Below are positions 15,328 to 23,945 of a stretch of DNA of 44,683 nt, piece after piece (the stretch's first letter is position 1; each line of letters starts with the position of its first letter). The position numbers and the translations under genes were made by a program. The stretch is taken from contig JAJZYB010000012.1 of NCBI GenBank assembly GCA_021806135.1, forward strand, positions 1-44,683, in the 5' to 3' direction. The notes under the pieces are model-generated. The model was not told where the DNA came from, did not search any database, and saw nothing but the letters and a program-made list of their open reading frames with translations. The stretch is from Thermoplasmata archaeon (GTDB lineage: Archaea > Thermoplasmatota > Thermoplasmata > Lutacidiplasmatales > UBA184).

Positions 15328-15895
15328 GAGAAGGTGACGGGAACGGAGGGTCCCGGGCCAGCTCCCCTGTCCAGCCCCCGTCCGGTCGGTGATTCCCCGT
15401 CCCCCGGGGGGCCCGTGGAGGCGCCAGAGGGGGAAACACCGGAACACAGGGACATCGAGCTTGTGCTTAGCCGCGAGGCGAACAAGCCGCCGGTCTGCGT
15501 TCGCCCTTTACCGACCACAGACCCATATCGGGCCCCCGGGGAACGAAAGGAAGGACCAGGCCATGCCCGTTGCCTCCCGCGTCCGATCCGCCGATGCGTG
15601 GAGAGGGAGCCGTGGCGGCCCGCGAGTCGGTGCTTCGCCCTCCTCTCCCTCCGGGCCATTCGCCCACCCTCCTCGTGGGTCGCGTCCCTCTCCGCCCCCT
15701 CAGCGCCCGCCTCGACAGGGCAGAAGGAGGCCTCGGGGGAAAGCTCCTCCTCGAAGGCCCGTTCGCACGGCCCCCGGGGGTGCATGCCCCTGACCAGTGC
15801 CTGTAGAGCGGGAGACCAAGTCCCCCTGTCCGGGTTCTCTCTTCGAGGACGCCCGATGGGTACCGGAGCTAATGGTGCGAAGGGCAAGGGCAAAG

Positions 15896-15903
15896 TCTAT
15901 ATG
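15896..15903 (+). promoter_or_regulatory. TATA box for the response regulator
   Basis: TCTATATG predicts a start site near 15926 and a leader of about 50 nt, with GGAG at 15967-15970 six bases before the ATG at 15977. This gene is therefore probably not leaderless, unlike many neighbours. Confidence 0.5.
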
Positions 15904-15976
15904 GCTCTCGCCCCCAAACATGGCCACCACAGGTCCCGGGAGAGCTGAAGGGCCCTCCCGGTCCTCGGAGACAACC

Positions 15977-16672
15977 ATGGCCCAGGAGTCCCGTGCCCCC
16001 CCTCGAGGGGAGTCCCGAACCGGTTCCGGTCCCCGCGAACGCTACCGGATCCTGGTCGTCGACGACGATGAGGACATCCGGACCCTGCTGGAGCATACCC
16101 TCACCCACGCCCAGGAGTTCGAGAGCGAGGTCGCCCTCGCTGAGGACGCCCGGCAAGGGATCGGCCAACTGCAGAAGGGCCCCTTCGATCTCGTGCTCTC
16201 CGACCAGATCATGCCCGAGGAGAACGGCATCGCCTTCCTCATGGAGGTCAAGGAACGCTGGCCCCAGACCCTCCGGATGCTCATCACCGCCCACACGAAC
16301 CTCGGTTCCGTGCTCCGGGCCGTGAACCTCGCCCAGGTCCACGGCTACATCGAGAAGCCCTTCGACCCGCTGGAGGTCAACCGGACCATCTACGAGGCTT
16401 TGGTCCGCCGCCAGAACCGGGAACGCGGCCAGGTGATCAACGTCTCCAGCGTCCAGGACGCCCTCAAGCTCGTGGAGGACTTCTCCAGCCGCCTCTCCGG
16501 CACCGGCCCCGGCGTGGTCCGGGTGGGACTCACCCTCGCCTTCGAGTCCCCGGTGGACTTCAACCGGTTCACCTTCGAGCTCATGCAGACCCGGGGGCAC
16601 AGCATCGGGGACGTGCACGTCTTCGAGGGCCGCTACCACGTCACCGTGATGCTCCAGCCCGCGGGGAGCTGA
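15977..16672 (+). CDS. response regulator with a novel C-terminal domain
   Basis: A 231-residue protein. Residues 23-140 form an intact receiver: acidic cluster in ILVVDDDED, phosphoacceptor Asp76 in VLSDQIMP, Thr104 in ITAHT and Lys127 in EKPFD. The C-terminal 90 residues (about 145-231) contain an alternating strand-helix pattern ending VHVFEGRYHVTVMLQ and match no DNA-binding or enzymatic output I recognise. The ATG at 15977 has GGAG six bases upstream; an earlier ATG at 15920 lies too close to the TATA box. It converges with 14 bp on the Hpt gene, next to a hybrid kinase, so it is the likely end point of that phosphorelay. Confidence 0.88.
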   Translation: MAQESRAPPRGESRTGSGPRERYRILVVDDDEDIRTLLEHTLTHAQEFESEVALAEDARQGIGQLQKGPFDLVLSDQIMPEENGIAFLMEVKERWPQTLRMLITAHTNLGSVLRAVNLAQVHGYIEKPFDPLEVNRTIYEALVRRQNRERGQVINVSSVQDALKLVEDFSSRLSGTGPGVVRVGLTLAFESPVDFNRFTFELMQTRGHSIGDVHVFEGRYHVTVMLQPAGS

Positions 16673-16686
16673 TCCGGCGAGGGGGC

Positions 16687-17010
16687 TCAGCCCTCCGGGA
16701 CGAACTCCACCACCACTTTCTTCAGGTAGATCGCCAGTTCTTGGAGTTGCGTCTCCACCGACTCGCGGTCCTTCTGCTGGCCGGCCTTCTCCAACGTCCT
16801 TCCGATCCGGGTGAGCGTGGGGAACCCATACCCGCCGCCACTTCCCGCCATGGAGTGGCCGAGCACCCGGATGGCCTCGAAGTCCTCCCGTACGAGCGCC
16901 TCCTTTAGGCGCTCCACGTCGTGCCGACGGTTCTCCAGGTAGTGCGGGATCAGGTCCCGTAGGGTCTCGTCCACCCGGACCGTGACCGTCCCGCCGTCCC
17001 CCGACGTCAT
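16687..17010 (-). CDS. stand-alone Hpt phosphotransfer protein
   Basis: A 107-residue all-helical protein with the Hpt signature LGHSMAGSGGGYGF, giving His52 as phosphorylation site (the classic form is HxLKGSS). The rest of the helical bundle (RIGRTLEKAGQQKD, LQELAIYLKKVVVEF) fits the family. The ATG at 17010 lies 2 bp after the stop of the hybrid kinase, so the two are in one operon. It would carry phosphate from the kinase receiver to the convergently encoded response regulator. Free-standing Hpt proteins are rare in archaea, so bacterial origin of the module is likely. Confidence 0.85.
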   Translation of the reverse strand: MTSGDGGTVTVRVDETLRDLIPHYLENRRHDVERLKEALVREDFEAIRVLGHSMAGSGGGYGFPTLTRIGRTLEKAGQQKDRESVETQLQELAIYLKKVVVEFVPEG

Positions 17011-17012
17011 GG

Positions 17013-19670
17013 TCAGGCCACCGCCTTCTTCCCGTACTGGGTGAGGATCTCGAAGAGCTTCGCCTTCTCCACCGGCTTCGTGATGTGGGCGTCGCATCCG
17101 GCTTCCATGCTCTTCTCCACCTCCTCCTTGATGGCGTAGGCGCTCAACGCGATGATGGGGGTCGGCTTCAACTGCCGCTCCCGCTCATACTCCCGGATGG
17201 CGCGGGTCGCCGCGTAACCGTCCATGAACGGCATCTGCAGGTCCATGAGGACCAGGTCGTACGGGGCCACCTTGTACTTGTCCACGGCCACCTTGCCGTT
17301 CTCCGCGGTGTCGATCCGGCAGGCGGTGCTCCTCAGGTAGCGCTGCAAAAGGAAGCGATTGTCCTCGGAATCCTCCACCAAGAGGAGCCGGAGCCCCGAG
17401 AGGTTCGGCGTCGTGGGGCTCAAGGTCTCGGGCCCTCCCCGGGGGACCGACCGCGGGATCGCCCGGGTCTCCCTCAGGGCAGTGGCCACGATGGAGAGCA
17501 ACGTGGCGTTGTCCACCGGCTTCACCAGGTAGTTCGTGATCCCGACCTCCTTCAAGCGGGGAAGGTCCTGCGCCCGCTGCCCCGGGGTGAGCAGGAAGAC
17601 CAGGGAGTTCAGCGAACCGAGCTCCGCGATCTCCTTGGCCACCTCCCAGCCGCTCATGTCCGCCAGCCGGCTCGCCACGAGCACCAGGTGGAACGGGGTC
17701 CCGCGACTGCGCCCCCGCTTGTACTCGGCCAGGCCCTCCTTCCCCCCCGTCGCCGCGGTCACCTGGACCCCGGCCTTCGAGAGGATGACCCGCACCTCCT
17801 CGCGGTCCGAAGCCTGGTCCTCTAAGACCAGGATCCGGATCCCCTTGAACTCGGGCCGGGCCATCCGGACCGCCGTCCCCGGAGGGACCTGGAGCTTCGC
17901 CGTGAAGGAGAAGACGCTCCCCTCTCCCGGGGCGCTGTCCACCCAGATGTGGCCACCCATCATCTCCACCAGATGCTTCGCGATGGTGAGCCCAAGCCCG
18001 CTGCCCCCATACTCGGCCGCCGTGTTGGTCGCCGCCTGGGTGAAGCTCTCGAAGATCGCCTGGTGGCGCTCCGGCGGGATGCCGATGCCGGTGTCGGTGA
18101 CCGAGAGCAGCAACGCTCCAGGGTCCTCGTCATGGGGGTCCCGACGGATCCGGATGATGACGTGGCCCTTCTCTGTGAACTTGATCGCGTTGGTGAGCAG
18201 GTTCACCAGGATCTGCCGGAGGCGCACGGGGTCCCCGATGAGCCGCTCGGGGACCCCGGGGTCCACGTAGTAGGTGAGCTCGAGCCCCTTCTGGTGCGCC
18301 TTCAGGGCGAAGAGGTCGGTGGTCCGGTCCAGGAACTCCTCCAGCGAAAAGACCGTGGCGGCGAGCTCCATCCTCCCGGCCTCCACCCGGGAGAGGTCGA
18401 GGATGTTGTTCACCAGGCTCATGAGGTTGGACCCGGCGTTCCGGGCGATCCGGACATACTCCTGCTGGTCCTGGTTCAACGTGGTCTCCCAGAGGAGGTC
18501 CACCATCCCCAGGATGGCGTTGAGCGGGGTCCGGATCTCGTGGCTCATCCGGGAGACGAACTCGCTCTTGGCCCGGTCCGCGGCCTGGGCCGCCTCCTTG
18601 GCCCGCTGCAGCTCGATCTTGTGGCGCTTGAAGTCGGAAACGTCCACGAAGACCGAGACCGCGTAGTCCGTCTTCCCCGATTCCCCGTAGACCGGGCTCG
18701 CCCAGACCTCCAAGGCCGTGGTCCGCCCTCCCCCCCGGATCTCCAGGTCGTCGACCTTGCAGGCCTCCCCCTTGATGGCCCGGACCTGGGGCAGGAGCTC
18801 GTAGGGGTAGAGCTTGTCCGTCCCGCTGACGTACGCGAGACAGGTGGAAGAGAATTCCCGGAGATTGAACCCGGTCTGCGCTCCCTTGCTGAGCAGCAGC
18901 CGTGCCGGCTGGCTCGCAAAGACCACCTCTCCCTGCCCGTTGACCACCTCCGCAGCCAACGGGAGCCCGGAAATGATCCGGCCGATCTCCTGGACCCGCT
19001 GCTGGTGCGCCTGGTCGCCCCACTTCCAGACGGCGAGACGCTCCACCTGCCGGAGGAGCTTCGCCATGAATTCCACCTCGTCGTCCTCGTGCCGGCGGAC
19101 TGCCCTATGGTAGAGGATGAGGACCCCATCCGTCCCCTCTCCGCTGTGGAAAGGCAATCCGAGAGCGGTCCTAAACCCGGCCTTCGTGGCCTCGGCCGCG
19201 CGCATCCGGTTGGGGTCGTCCCCCACCACGTGGACCCACTGGTTCTGCCCGCTCTCCCAGGTACGACCCGCCAGGCCCTCGCCGGGGGCCACCCCGACCT
19301 CGAAGCTGGCCTCCTCGAAGGCCGTGAGGTCCAAGCCCTCCTTCCACCAGGCGCCCCGCCAGAACAGCTTCTGGCGGGGTGGATCATAGAGCCAGTACTC
19401 ACCGGCCTCCCAATCCGCTCCCAAACAGAAGGCCCGGACCAGGGTCGGCAAGGCGTCCGGGAAGACCTCGACGCCGGCCAGGATCCGGCCGATGGCGGCT
19501 TCCAGCGCCGCCTTCAGCTCCGCGCGGCGACGCCGGTCCACCTCCTTCTTGAGCACGTGGCGGACCTTCAGCAGCAGCTCGGTCCGCTCGTGCAGGAGCC
19601 TCTGTGCCTGCTCCGGAGGGACCTTCCCTTTGCGAAGGAGCTCCAGTTCCGGGTCCGGATTGCTATTCAT
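17013..19670 (-). CDS. hybrid sensor histidine kinase (GAF-PAS-HisKA-HATPase-REC-REC)
   Basis: An 885-residue cytosolic kinase without transmembrane helices. An N-terminal coiled region (20-60) precedes a GAF-like domain (about 55-215), a PAS-like domain (225-350), a HisKA domain with His377 in SRMSHEIRTPLNAILG, and a HATPase with the N box LLTNAIKFTE (491-500), DTGIGIP and GGSGLGL (555-561). The first receiver (610-735) keeps LVLEDQ and LVKP, but the phosphoacceptor position is Ala666 (VLVASRLADMSG), so it looks degenerate. The second receiver (758-880) is intact with Asp810. This is a BarA/ArcB-like bacterial layout. A TATA-like CTTTTAT lies about 95 bp upstream, and the start ATG is at 19670. 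Confidence 0.93.
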   Translation of the reverse strand: MNSNPDPELELLRKGKVPPEQAQRLLHERTELLLKVRHVLKKEVDRRRRAELKAALEAAIGRILAGVEVFPDALPTLVRAFCLGADWEAGEYWLYDPPRQKLFWRGAWWKEGLDLTAFEEASFEVGVAPGEGLAGRTWESGQNQWVHVVGDDPNRMRAAEATKAGFRTALGLPFHSGEGTDGVLILYHRAVRRHEDDEVEFMAKLLRQVERLAVWKWGDQAHQQRVQEIGRIISGLPLAAEVVNGQGEVVFASQPARLLLSKGAQTGFNLREFSSTCLAYVSGTDKLYPYELLPQVRAIKGEACKVDDLEIRGGGRTTALEVWASPVYGESGKTDYAVSVFVDVSDFKRHKIELQRAKEAAQAADRAKSEFVSRMSHEIRTPLNAILGMVDLLWETTLNQDQQEYVRIARNAGSNLMSLVNNILDLSRVEAGRMELAATVFSLEEFLDRTTDLFALKAHQKGLELTYYVDPGVPERLIGDPVRLRQILVNLLTNAIKFTEKGHVIIRIRRDPHDEDPGALLLSVTDTGIGIPPERHQAIFESFTQAATNTAAEYGGSGLGLTIAKHLVEMMGGHIWVDSAPGEGSVFSFTAKLQVPPGTAVRMARPEFKGIRILVLEDQASDREEVRVILSKAGVQVTAATGGKEGLAEYKRGRSRGTPFHLVLVASRLADMSGWEVAKEIAELGSLNSLVFLLTPGQRAQDLPRLKEVGITNYLVKPVDNATLLSIVATALRETRAIPRSVPRGGPETLSPTTPNLSGLRLLLVEDSEDNRFLLQRYLRSTACRIDTAENGKVAVDKYKVAPYDLVLMDLQMPFMDGYAATRAIREYERERQLKPTPIIALSAYAIKEEVEKSMEAGCDAHITKPVEKAKLFEILTQYGKKAVA

Positions 19671-20191
19671 GCCCCCCTACCCCGATGACTTCCGATGGCC
19701 CTTCGTGGGGAGGGTCCCGGACCCCACCCCCACCCGGACCTATGGAATCCATGTCCGAAGGGTGATAAAAGGGTAGGGAGCCCCGCCTCCACGCTGGGCG
19801 CCCCTCCGGACCGGCCGTTTCCCCGGCTCCAGCGCCTCGTGCCGACCCTGCCCCACCGGCCGAGGTCCGTACCCGCGCCGTGGACCCGACCGGCCGGTCC
19901 CGGGCCCGGGTGCCTCAACTCCTTCCCGGGGCGGCTCGCAGGGCGTTGGGAGGGGCGGCAACCCCGGGGGCCCGAGAGCCCTGGGGGCACCTGGGCGGAC
20001 CGGGGAGGCTTCCTCCCGATCCCCTCCCGACGCCCCAGGGACCTCCAGGAAGCCCTTCCACGCCGGACCGGCGCTCGCCGCCCTCCCGGCGGGCGTGTCC
20101 GGTGCGGACGGGGCGAGGGACGCCGGGATCTCCCGGCGGGGGGATCCCGTACCCCCACGGAACCCACGGGGGAGCGCGCAACCCTTTTCTA
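19671..20191. other. long GC-rich intergenic region
   Basis: About 520 bp between the leftward kinase and the rightward tungstate operon. A minus-strand TATA-like CTTTTAT at 19765-19771 probably serves the kinase. The remainder is very GC-rich and full of short complementary runs. No frame shows coding character, and no known RNA family was recognised by eye. A structured RNA cannot be excluded. Confidence 0.45.
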
Positions 20192-20216
20192 ATGTGTCTT
20201 TTACACACATAGGAGG
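20192..20216 (+). promoter_or_regulatory. candidate operator and ribosome binding site of the tungstate operon
   Basis: ATGTGT at 20192-20197 and ACACAT at 20205-20210 form an inverted repeat around a 7-nt centre, just after a TATA-like TTTTCTAA (20184-20191) and just before GGAGG at 20212-20216, three bases from and upstream of the wtpA ATG at 20219. The operon encodes its own ModE-like regulator, which is the obvious candidate ligand. Confidence 0.55.
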
Positions 20217-20218
20217 CC

Positions 20219-21286
20219 ATGCGGAGGATCCACCCCCTCTGGGTCGTCCTGGTCGCCGCCGCCACCTGCTTCGCCGGCTTCACGGGGGGCTACCTCCTGA
20301 ATCCCCCCTCGGGAGCCGGTGGACCGGGCGCATCGGGTTCCTCCGTGCTCTCCATCAGCGCGGCCGGGCTTCTGGACGGGGCCTTTCCGGCAGAGGCCGC
20401 CACCCTGGCCAACGAGACCTCCCACATCTCCGTCCCCGGGGCGGCCCAACAGTACGAAGGGAGCCTCGAGGCCCTCGAGGCGATCGGCCAGCTCCATGAG
20501 CCGTTCGACGTCGCCGCCTCGGCCGACTACCGGCTCATCCCTCAGTTGCTCGAGCCGACCACCGCCCGCTGGGAGGTGCTCTTCGCCACCTCCCCCCTCG
20601 TCCTCGCCTACGACCCGGCCAGCCCGGCTCTCAGCGGGATCAACTCGTCCAACTGGCCCGCGCTCCTCGCCCGGCCCGGCGTGGTCCTCGGGGTGGCCAA
20701 CGCCTCCACCGACCCGGATGGGTTCAACGCGATCTTCGCCCTGGAGCTCGAGGGGCTCCTCACCCAGGGGAACCTCTCCTCCCTCTATGGACGGTTCTTC
20801 TCGGGGGCCCCCGGGAGCTTCGCCCGACCAAACCCCGGCGACACCCGCCTGGTCCCGGAGACCTCCGCGGCCACCGCGCTCGGACAGGGCGAGGTCCAGG
20901 CCTACTTCCTCTACCAGGCCTATGCCATCTCCCACCATCTGGCGTACGTCCCTCTCTCCCCCTCCGTGGACCTCGGGAACTTCTCCCTCCCGGATCTTCA
21001 GTTCTATCAGGAGGCGTCCACGCGCATCCTCGGGCCCTCCGGGCCCCAGCTCGTCCGTGGCGCTCCCATCGCCTTCTCGGCCACCGTCCCCCTGAGTGCC
21101 CCGAACGCCACGTTGGGGGAGCTCTTCGTCCATCTCCTCCTCACTCCCGTCGGGGCGCAGATCCTGCTCGACCAAGGCTTCGTGCCCATCACCCCCGGCT
21201 ACGCCCAGGGGGGCAACTCCCTCCCCCCTCTCCTCACCCCTCTGACCCTCCCCCTCCCCCCGGCCCTCAACGCCGAGCTCCCATGA
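20219..21286 (+). CDS. wtpA: tungstate/molybdate-binding ABC protein
   Basis: A 355-residue extracytoplasmic binding protein. Residues 7-26 form a signal or anchor helix. The Cys17 inside it follows Thr, so it is a poor lipobox. The body has ADYRLIPQLLEP and FATSPLVLAYDP near residue 105-140 and EVQAYFLYQAYAISHHLAYVPL near 235, which fit the WtpA group of oxyanion receptors. Several N-x-S/T sequons (NETS, NSSN, NAST, NLSS, NFSL, NATL) fit an exposed, possibly glycosylated protein. GGAGG precedes the ATG, and the stop overlaps wtpB as ATGA. Choice between tungstate and molybdate cannot be made from the sequence. Confidence 0.88.
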   Translation: MRRIHPLWVVLVAAATCFAGFTGGYLLNPPSGAGGPGASGSSVLSISAAGLLDGAFPAEAATLANETSHISVPGAAQQYEGSLEALEAIGQLHEPFDVAASADYRLIPQLLEPTTARWEVLFATSPLVLAYDPASPALSGINSSNWPALLARPGVVLGVANASTDPDGFNAIFALELEGLLTQGNLSSLYGRFFSGAPGSFARPNPGDTRLVPETSAATALGQGEVQAYFLYQAYAISHHLAYVPLSPSVDLGNFSLPDLQFYQEASTRILGPSGPQLVRGAPIAFSATVPLSAPNATLGELFVHLLLTPVGAQILLDQGFVPITPGYAQGGNSLPPLLTPLTLPLPPALNAELP

Positions 21287-22161
21287 CCAGCCCTTCCCGC
21301 CCACCGCCGGGATCCCGCCTCCCCTCCCGATCCGCCTGGGGCTCCGTCCTCCCCGCCATCCTGGGCGGCTCCCTCATCCTGCTCTTCCTCCTTCCCCTGC
21401 TGGCCCTGGTCACCTACGCCCCACCCGAGGAGATCCTCCAGGAGGCGACGAACCCGGGAGTCCTCGCCTCCCTCTCGGTCACCCTCCTCGCCTCGGGGAT
21501 CGCCCTCGCCCTCAGCCTGGCCCTGGGGGTCCCCCTCGGTTACCTCCTCGCCCGGCGTTCGTTCCGCGGAAAGCCCATCCTTCACTCCGTGGTGACCCTC
21601 CCCTTGGTGCTTCCCCACCTGGTGGCGGGACTCGCCATCCTGTTGCTCTTTTCCCCTGCCTCCCCGATAGGGGCATTCGCCGTGCGGCTGGGGTTCCCCG
21701 TTTTCGAGACCCTCTGGGGCGTCGTGCTCGTCATGGTCTACGTGAGCGCCTCGTACACCGTCCTCAGCAGCGAGCTGGCCTTCCGGGCCGTGGACGCCTC
21801 CGTCCTCGAAGCGGCCCGAAGCCTCGGGGCGACCCCCGGGGAAGTGACCGCTTCGGTGACCCTTCCCCTGGCGTTCCGGGGGATCGTCGCGGGTGCCCTG
21901 CTCTCCTGGTCCCGGGCGGTGAGCGAGATCGGGGGGTTCCTCATCCTGGCCTACGCGGTATACCCCTCCTCCCTCTACCCGGGGCCGGTCACCAGTCCGA
22001 TCTCCGTCTACATCTTCAACCTCTACCAGCTGGGGGACCTCAAGGGGGCCGCGGCGGTCTCCTCCCTCCTCGTCCTCATCGCCCTGGCCCTCTTCCTGGC
22101 GGTCCGGTTCGTGGAGGGTCGCGGCGCCCTCCCGTGGGCTCGGGGGGATCTCCTCCCATGA
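21283..22161 (+). CDS. wtpB: tungstate/molybdate ABC transporter permease
   Basis: A 292-residue membrane protein of the ModB/WtpB type with about six transmembrane helices. The EAA coupling loop is visible as VLEAARSLGATPGEVTASV, followed by LPLAFRGIVAGALLSWSRAVSEIGGF, the usual ModB ending. VPLGYLLARRSF precedes the third helix. It overlaps wtpA and wtpC by 4 bp each (ATGA), so the three subunits are translationally coupled. It would form the homodimeric channel that receives the anion from WtpA and is driven by WtpC. Confidence 0.9.
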   Translation: MTSPSRPPPGSRLPSRSAWGSVLPAILGGSLILLFLLPLLALVTYAPPEEILQEATNPGVLASLSVTLLASGIALALSLALGVPLGYLLARRSFRGKPILHSVVTLPLVLPHLVAGLAILLLFSPASPIGAFAVRLGFPVFETLWGVVLVMVYVSASYTVLSSELAFRAVDASVLEAARSLGATPGEVTASVTLPLAFRGIVAGALLSWSRAVSEIGGFLILAYAVYPSSLYPGPVTSPISVYIFNLYQLGDLKGAAAVSSLLVLIALALFLAVRFVEGRGALPWARGDLLP

Positions 22162-23201
22162 ATGGGCTTCTCGTCCGGGGCCTGGAGACCCAGCTGGGGA
22201 ACTTCCTTCTCGGGCCGGTGGACTTCGAACTCCGCCCCGGCGAAGTGCTGGCGGTCCTGGGCCCCTCCGGATCAGGAAAGACCACGCTCCTGCGAGCACT
22301 GGCCGGCTTCCTCCCCGCCCCGGCCGCCTCGATCTCCCTCGATGGGAGACCGCTCGCCATCCTTCCGCCGGAAGAGCGTGCCGTGGGGTACGTCCCCCAA
22401 GGGCTGGGGCTCTTGCCCCATCGGACCGTCCTCGGGAACGTGGTCTACCCGCTCGAGATCCGCTCCCGCCCGGATGCCCGGACCCGGGTCCAGACCCTCC
22501 TCAAGGACCTCGGGCTCGACGGCCTGAAGGACCGTTACCCGAGGACCTTGAGCGGCGGGGAACGCCAGCGGGTGGCCATGGCCCGCGCCCTTGCGGCCGA
22601 GCCCCGCTGGCTCCTTTGGGACGAACCCTACGCGGGGTTGGACCTCGGGGCCCGGGATGAACTGTTGGACCTCTTGGGGAGCACCCTGGAGACTCATCCC
22701 CTCCCGACCGTGATCGTGGCGCACGAGCCCGCCGTGGCCTTCTCCCTGGGCCGCCAGTTCCTCCTCCTCCAGGCGGGGCGGCAGCGCTTCCAGGGCTCCC
22801 TGGAAGAACTTCGGCGGCACCCCCCGAACGCCTTCGCCGCCCGATTCCTCGGCTGTCAGAACGTCTTCTCGCGCGAAGAGCTGGAACGTCACCCCGCCTC
22901 CCGGCTCGCCCGGGAGCTCCGCCCGCTCGCCGGCCCCGAGGGGATCGCGCTCTTCTTAAGGGACATGCGGCTCGGGACCGGGGAAGGGCCGGGAACCTGG
23001 CCGTTCACCCTTCGCACCCTCCTTCCAGACCCGGACGGGTGGCTCCTGAGGGGGGATTCGGAGGGACTTCCCTTGAGGATCCATCGCCCCGAAGCCCCCG
23101 GACCCCTCCCGGCTCCGGGCACCGGGCTGCGGATATCCCTCCCGAGCGAAGCCCTCTTGCGCCTCGGAGGCCCTGGAGCCACCGCCCATGCCCCGGAATG
23201 A
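22158..23201 (+). CDS. wtpC: tungstate/molybdate ABC transporter ATPase
   Basis: A 347-residue ATPase. Walker A GPSGSGKTT is at residues 35-43, the signature LSGGERQRV at 131-139, and Walker B LLWDEP at 152-157. After the nucleotide-binding domain (1-215) comes a C-terminal extension of about 110 residues with strand-rich segments, as in ModC/WtpC proteins with a regulatory oxyanion-binding domain. The ATG at 22158 is chosen because it overlaps the wtpB stop. The stop lies inside the start of the ModE-like gene (14-bp overlap). Confidence 0.9.
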   Translation: MNGLLVRGLETQLGNFLLGPVDFELRPGEVLAVLGPSGSGKTTLLRALAGFLPAPAASISLDGRPLAILPPEERAVGYVPQGLGLLPHRTVLGNVVYPLEIRSRPDARTRVQTLLKDLGLDGLKDRYPRTLSGGERQRVAMARALAAEPRWLLWDEPYAGLDLGARDELLDLLGSTLETHPLPTVIVAHEPAVAFSLGRQFLLLQAGRQRFQGSLEELRRHPPNAFAARFLGCQNVFSREELERHPASRLARELRPLAGPEGIALFLRDMRLGTGEGPGTWPFTLRTLLPDPDGWLLRGDSEGLPLRIHRPEAPGPLPAPGTGLRISLPSEALLRLGGPGATAHAPE

Positions 23202-23832
23202 GCTGGTCCTCACCCCGATGGACCTCCGTCTCCTGGCCCGCCTCGTCCACACTTCGCATCTCGCCCAGGCGTGCCGGGAACTGCGGGTCACCCGGGACCA
23301 GGCGAACTACCGCCTCCGTCGGCTCGGCCGGTACCTGGGCCGCCCGGTCGTGACGGCGCGGAAAGGGCCCCCGGGCTCCTCGTGGACCCGGCTCACCCGG
23401 GCCGGCCGGGGGCTGCTCTCCCAGCGCCCCGGCACCCCCCTGAGGGCCCTCCGGACCCACCCCGGAGCCGGGACGCTCCTCTTCGGCCGGTACTCCCGGG
23501 GGCCTCCTCCCTCCCTCACGACCGGTAACGGGCTCGTCCTTTCTGTTGGCTTCCCGGGCAGGGAGGGGGAGCTCCGGGGCGTGGCGGTGGACCCGGAGGC
23601 CGTCCTCGTCGCCCGTCGCCGATTCCCGGCGAGCGCCCGGAACATCCTGCCCGCCCGGATCCTCTCCCTCAAGCCGCGAGGCCCCGTCCAGGTCATCGCA
23701 GAGGTGGAGTCCCGCGGCGAACGGCTGCCCGTCGCCCTCACAGAGGCCGCGGTGAGGGCCCTCCATCTCCGGAGAGGCTCCCGGGTGTTCTTGTACCTCA
23801 AGGCCACCGCCCTCCGCCCCCTGCCCCCCTGA
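23188..23832 (+). CDS. ModE-like transcription regulator
   Basis: A 214-residue protein. Residues 8-80 form a ModE/LysR-type winged helix (LLARLVHTSHLAQACRELRV, DQANYRLRRLGRYLGRPVV, then TRAGRGLL). Residues about 125-210 look like TOBE-type oxyanion-binding domains: NILPARILSL is the hallmark opening, followed by ALTEAAVRALHLRRGSRVFLYLKA. It should sense molybdate or tungstate and control the importer. It overlaps wtpC by 14 bp, and the inverted repeat at 20192-20210 before wtpA is its likely site. There is a single TOBE-like unit where E. coli ModE has two. Confidence 0.82.
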   Translation: MPRNELVLTPMDLRLLARLVHTSHLAQACRELRVTRDQANYRLRRLGRYLGRPVVTARKGPPGSSWTRLTRAGRGLLSQRPGTPLRALRTHPGAGTLLFGRYSRGPPPSLTTGNGLVLSVGFPGREGELRGVAVDPEAVLVARRRFPASARNILPARILSLKPRGPVQVIAEVESRGERLPVALTEAAVRALHLRRGSRVFLYLKATALRPLPP

Positions 23833-23945
23833 TCGGACCCCCCCGGGCTCTCCGGTGGCCTGGGGCGGGGTCCGCCACCGGCAACCTTCATCCCCCACCG
23901 GGGTCCTTCAAATGCCCGCCATCCTCCGAGGGAAGGCACGCTGCC

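Larger units (their letters stand above)
15214..15976. other. long intergenic region
   Basis: About 760 bp between the leftward SDR and the rightward response regulator. It holds a hairpin with a T6 loop at 15308-15327, a TATA-like TCTATATG at 15896-15903 and GGAG at 15967-15970 for the response regulator. A 78-codon frame at 15570-15806 has fair codon structure but no recognisable sequence, so it was not called. Confidence 0.45.

Noticed and set aside
15570-15806. A 78-codon plus-strand frame with fair third-position GC
   Set aside because: There is no recognisable motif, promoter or ribosome site, and such frames are common by chance at this GC content.
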